In this document: positions 60,857-64,000 of the stretch, piece by piece
How positions within the stretch are numbered: position 1 is the first letter of the stretch
How the letters are laid out: each line of letters begins with the position of its first letter
DNA from: Prevotella sp. oral taxon 475
GTDB lineage: Bacteria > Bacteroidota > Bacteroidia > Bacteroidales > Bacteroidaceae
Reading direction: 5' to 3'
Length of the DNA: 64,000 nucleotides
Assembly (NCBI RefSeq): GCF_018127805.1
Contig: NZ_CP072334.1
Location: forward strand, 1,280,001-1,344,000
The notes under the pieces: generated by a model
Told to the model about the DNA's origin: nothing
Databases searched by the model: none
What the model saw: only the letters and a program-made list of their open reading frames with translations
Position numbers and translations under genes: made by a program

Positions 60857-63067
60857 TTATTTTTCTTGCAGTTCGTGTTGAAAGAAGCGAGTAATCTGCT
60901 GCAAGAGATGATGGCGCGTGTTGCCACCATAGATGCTATGGTTGCGGTTGGTGTAAAAGAGTTGACGGAAATCTTTGTCAGCCTGCACGAGCGATTCGCT
61001 GTATTCAAAGGCATTCTGAGGATGAACGTTATCGTCTGCCAGTCCGTGGCAGAGAAGTAGAGCACCCTGTAAACGGTCGGCGCGCGAGATGGGATTATCG
61101 TCATAACCATGGGCGTTCTCGTTGGGGGTGCGCATGTAACGCTCGGTGTAAATCGTGTCGTAGAAGCGGAACGATGTAGGTGGAGCCACTGCTACACCGG
61201 CGCGGAAGACGCCATCGCCCGTACTCATACTCATCAGGGTATTGAATCCGCCGAAACTCCACCCCCAAATGCCGATGCGGCGAGCGTCAACATAGGGCAG
61301 CGAAGCAAAATAACGGGCGGCAGAGACTTGATCTTTCGATTCGAGCTGACCCAATCGCAGATAGACCGACTTCTCGAATTCGGCTCCGCGTGCCCCGGTT
61401 CCGCGTCCGTCTACACAAGCCACAATAAAACCTTCTTGTGCCAAATAGCGATCGAAGAGAGCCCCTTGGCCCATTGAACCTATCGCCCAAGAATTGACCA
61501 CCTGCTGACTGCCCGGTCCGCTGTACTGAAAGAGGATGACGGGATATTTCTTCGATGGGTCGAACTGTGCGGGCTTCACCATCCATCCATCGAGTTTCAC
61601 ACCATCGGGTGTGGTGAAAGAGAAGAATTCGGGCGAGGGTAAGGCATGCTCCTCGTATTTCTTTTGCAGGCGAGCGTTGTCAAGTAACGTGGCAAGCGTT
61701 CGGCCTCTACTGTCGCGCAGGGTGAAGACGTAGGGCGTTCGGCAGTCGCTCCAGGTATTGATAAAGTATTTCAAGTCGGCCGAAAAGAGAGCTTTATTCC
61801 ATCCCGTCTGGGTGGTGAGCAACTCGGTTTTTCCGGTTTTGCGGGAGACGAACACCTGTCGGTCGCGCGGAGTGGGAGCCGCGGCTTGGTAGAAGACATC
61901 ACCCGTTTGCTCATCATATCCGTAAACTTGCGTTATATCGCAGTTGCCCTCGCCGATGGTCCGGAGCAATCGGCCAGTGAGGTCGTAGAGATAGAGTCGC
62001 ATAAAGCCATCGCGGTCGCTCGGAACGAGAATAGCGTTGCGATAGATGGTCACACCTTCCACCACCTCGTCCTTGATATATCGGTCAGCTTTCTCTTTTA
62101 CTAAGAGCTGTGCTACGGTGCTGCGCGGATTGACGGTGTAGATTCCCAACTCGTCTTGATGGCGATTCATCGTGTAAACCACGATTTTATCAGCATCGGC
62201 GGTAGACTTGATACGCGGGATATAGCCCTCTGCGGGGAGGGGGACATTCAGTTTTCGCGTCTGGCGCGATTTGATGTCGAAGCTCCACACCGATGGTATT
62301 GCATTCTCCTGGCCTGCCTTCGGATATTTGTACGAGTAGGAACCGGGATAGAGTGCGTTGGCTTCCAGTTCGGGTTTCTGTCCCCGAAACATTTGCAGCG
62401 AGTAGGTTTTCACGCGCGATTCGTCGTAACGCACCCAACAGAGCATCGTTCCGTCGGCATTGAAAACCAAAGCACTGTTAAAGGCAAACTCCTCTTCGTT
62501 TACCCAGTCGGGCAGTCCATTGATGATCTCATTGGGTCGTCCGTCTTTCGTCACCTGGCTTTCGGCATTGTCGTAAAGCAGTTTGACGAGAAAGATATTA
62601 TTGTCTCGCACGAAAGCCACCTGCCGTCCGTCGGCCGACCAGGTAGGAACTTGCTGCGGACCGCCGTCCGACAGAGGCTGCAACTTGCGTGAAGCAATTG
62701 TATAGATGTAATACACCGCTTTGTAAGAACGGCGATAAATCTTCTCTGTCTTTGTGCGGATGAGCATTCGTGTACCATCGGGCGAGAGGATATACCCATC
62801 GAACGAGGCAATTTTTTCGCCCTGTGTGTTGTCCACGTCGAACATCACGTCCACCTCTTTTCCCGTTTTGAACGAGTAACGAACGATGCGTTTGCCATCG
62901 TCGCTGATTCGTGCGTAGAGTTCTGTACCCTCAATGGGAGTGATACCGCTGAGGTACGAGGGGGAGAAACTGCCGTCAGTCACTCCCTTTAGGTCCAATC
63001 TATCTGCCGCCATCGCCGTCAACGATGACAGGCACAAAGCCCAACAAAACCATAATAGCTTTCTCAT
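60857..63067 (-). CDS. S9 family exopeptidase, dipeptidyl-peptidase IV type
   Basis: The 736 aa product is a secreted serine exopeptidase that removes short peptides from N-termini, important for amino-acid-fermenting oral and gut Bacteroidales. It has a signal peptide (LLWFCWALCLSSLTAMAA) and an eight-bladed propeller (about 40-480) with the exopeptidase Glu motif in DWVNEEEFAF (about 190). The hydrolase domain has Ser in GIWGWSFGGFNTLM (about 604), Asp in HGLADDNVHPQNA (about 678) and His in NRNHSIYGG (about 709). DPP IV versus prolyl tripeptidyl peptidase cannot be separated by eye. Confidence 0.9.
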   Translation of the reverse strand: MRKLLWFCWALCLSSLTAMAADRLDLKGVTDGSFSPSYLSGITPIEGTELYARISDDGKRIVRYSFKTGKEVDVMFDVDNTQGEKIASFDGYILSPDGTRMLIRTKTEKIYRRSYKAVYYIYTIASRKLQPLSDGGPQQVPTWSADGRQVAFVRDNNIFLVKLLYDNAESQVTKDGRPNEIINGLPDWVNEEEFAFNSALVFNADGTMLCWVRYDESRVKTYSLQMFRGQKPELEANALYPGSYSYKYPKAGQENAIPSVWSFDIKSRQTRKLNVPLPAEGYIPRIKSTADADKIVVYTMNRHQDELGIYTVNPRSTVAQLLVKEKADRYIKDEVVEGVTIYRNAILVPSDRDGFMRLYLYDLTGRLLRTIGEGNCDITQVYGYDEQTGDVFYQAAAPTPRDRQVFVSRKTGKTELLTTQTGWNKALFSADLKYFINTWSDCRTPYVFTLRDSRGRTLATLLDNARLQKKYEEHALPSPEFFSFTTPDGVKLDGWMVKPAQFDPSKKYPVILFQYSGPGSQQVVNSWAIGSMGQGALFDRYLAQEGFIVACVDGRGTGARGAEFEKSVYLRLGQLESKDQVSAARYFASLPYVDARRIGIWGWSFGGFNTLMSMSTGDGVFRAGVAVAPPTSFRFYDTIYTERYMRTPNENAHGYDDNPISRADRLQGALLLCHGLADDNVHPQNAFEYSESLVQADKDFRQLFYTNRNHSIYGGNTRHHLLQQITRFFQHELQEK

Positions 63068-63094
63068 TTCTAACGTTTTTAGTCATATTGCAGG

Positions 63095-63126
63095 CAAAGG
63101 TAAGTAAAAATCCGTACTTTTGCAAC
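63095..63126 (-). promoter_or_regulatory. Promoter of the S9 peptidase gene
   Basis: Read leftward: GTTG (3 of 4), 20 bp, TACCTTTG. The start would be near 63088, about 20 nt before the ATG at 63067. A divergent -7 (TACTTTTG, 63115-63122) for the radical SAM gene overlaps its -33 region. Confidence 0.7.
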
Positions 63127-63229
63127 CCGATCTTAGGGCCTCGAATCAAAGATTCCACGCGCCAAAGCTTAACGTCTGCGATAGAGATTCTTAGAAATTC
63201 TGCCCACATCATCCCCAAAAATCCTACAA

Positions 63230-64000
63230 ATGAAATACCCCTACAACGACTTCGGAAGTTGGATGCGACAACAGTTTCCTTACAAAGTGCAGAAGATTTC
63301 CATCGATGCGGGCTTCACTTGCCCTACAAGAGACGGCGCAACGGGCATCGGCGGCTGCACCTATTGCAACAATCGGAGCTTCAATCCAGCCTATTGTGGC
63401 CACGAACGCACGATAACCGAACAACTCGAAGCCGGCAAACGCTTTTTTGCTCGTAAATATCCCGAGATGAAATTCTTGGCTTATTTTCAGGCTTATACCA
63501 ATACCTATGCCTCTATCGACCGGCTCAAGGCCATGTACGAAGAAGCATTGGCCGTTGAAGATGTCGTCGGACTCGTCATCGGCACTCGTCCCGACTGCAT
63601 GCCAACCTCGCTGCTCGATTATCTCGAACAGCTTCGTCGCCACACATTCCTCATCGTGGAATACGGTGTGGAGAGTGCCAATAACGCCACGTTGGAAAGA
63701 GTTTGTCGCGGACATACGTTTGAATGCAGTCGTGAAACCATCGAGCGCACCCACGCACGGGGTATTCTCACCGGTGCACATATCATCATCGGGCTTCCCG
63801 GAGAAGACGCAGCCGAGAGTCTCCGGCAAGCTCCCATCCTCTCGTCTCTACCCATCGACATCCTCAAAATTCATCAAATGCAAATCATTCGGGGCACTCT
63901 TTTGGCCAAAGAATACCAAAAGGCTCCCTTTCACCTATATACCGCTGAGGAGTATATCGATATTATTTGCCGATATATTCAGCATCTTCGCAAAGACATT
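63230..64000 (+). CDS. TIGR01212/YhcC-type radical SAM protein, 3' partial
   Basis: The ATG at 63230 opens a frame that runs past the window edge; 257 residues are visible. It begins YPYNDFGSWMRQQFPYKVQK and has the radical SAM cysteines in DAGFTCPTRDGATGIGGCTY-CNN (C-x11-C-x2-C spacing, as in YhcC). Conserved AYFQAYTNTYASIDRLK, GLVIGTRPDCMPTSLLDYLE, VEYGVESANNATLERVCRGH and GAHIIIGLPGEDAAESLRQA follow. The family function is not established. A -7 box at 63115-63122 gives a leader of about 100 nt. Confidence 0.9.
   Translation, partial: MKYPYNDFGSWMRQQFPYKVQKISIDAGFTCPTRDGATGIGGCTYCNNRSFNPAYCGHERTITEQLEAGKRFFARKYPEMKFLAYFQAYTNTYASIDRLKAMYEEALAVEDVVGLVIGTRPDCMPTSLLDYLEQLRRHTFLIVEYGVESANNATLERVCRGHTFECSRETIERTHARGILTGAHIIIGLPGEDAAESLRQAPILSSLPIDILKIHQMQIIRGTLLAKEYQKAPFHLYTAEEYIDIICRYIQHLRKDI

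Overview
The window comes from a Bacteroidales bacterium, most likely a member of the Prevotella group with roughly 50% GC. The evidence is the gene families (DUF3078, DUF4230, DUF4293, DUF4738 and DUF4827 proteins, a fimbrillin-like lipoprotein, a hybrid two-component protein ending in an AraC domain, an S16 protein with a long tail) and the repeated occurrence of the Bacteroidetes promoter (TTTG, 19-20 bp, TAnnTTTG). It looks chromosomal. I see no rRNA, tRNA, transposase, integrase, prophage or CRISPR.

Layout. 1-8.2 kb: the end of a DUF4293 gene, then a leftward operon (hypothetical, coiled-coil protein, zapA, rny), a glycosyltransferase with mtaB, and a GHL10-type secreted glycosidase. 8.4-21 kb: a small beta-barrel protein, then leftward housekeeping genes truA, comEC, DUF3078, folC, dnaJ, grpE, a YbiT-type ABC-F protein and ppdK. 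21.5-25.5 kb: rlmD, a porin, two unannotated small membrane proteins flanking an RluA-type pseudouridine synthase. 25.7-33.7 kb: an acidic-tailed unknown protein, then a complete histidine-to-glutamate operon (ftcD-fchA fusion, hutU, hutH, hutI). 33.7-36 kb: a structured leader with a CA microsatellite, a small acidic protein and a fimbrillin-like lipoprotein. 36.5-45 kb: tandem DUF4230 genes, DUF4738 lipoprotein, Lrp/AsnC regulator, two glycosyltransferases, glmM, DUF4827 lipoprotein, an NrnA-like DHH phosphoesterase. 45.9-55.2 kb: an AddB-like FeS nuclease, a repeat-rich lipoprotein paired with an OmpA-like protein, a small protein, and a TPR hybrid two-component protein. 55.5-64 kb: fabD, a GH13 amylase fused in frame to an AlaX-like tRNA-editing domain, rpsP, a LuxR-type response regulator, a candidate ncRNA, a DPP IV-type peptidase and the start of a YhcC-type radical SAM gene.

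The most striking signal lies between the genes. Seven intergenic arrays (A-G, about 500-60780) repeat with the same 41-42 bp period. They use three different spacer frameworks. Each unit carries a short palindromic core. In two framework families the core arms differ between arrays but stay complementary, so the dyad is conserved rather than the sequence. One framework occurs in two arrays 41 kb apart in opposite orientation with a different mix of cores. A fourth family has a 22 bp period (CTTAGCTTTT) at three loci. I do not recognise this as a named element. Second in interest are the amylase/AlaX-like fusion and an ABC-F protein in which one of the two composite ATP sites looks dead.
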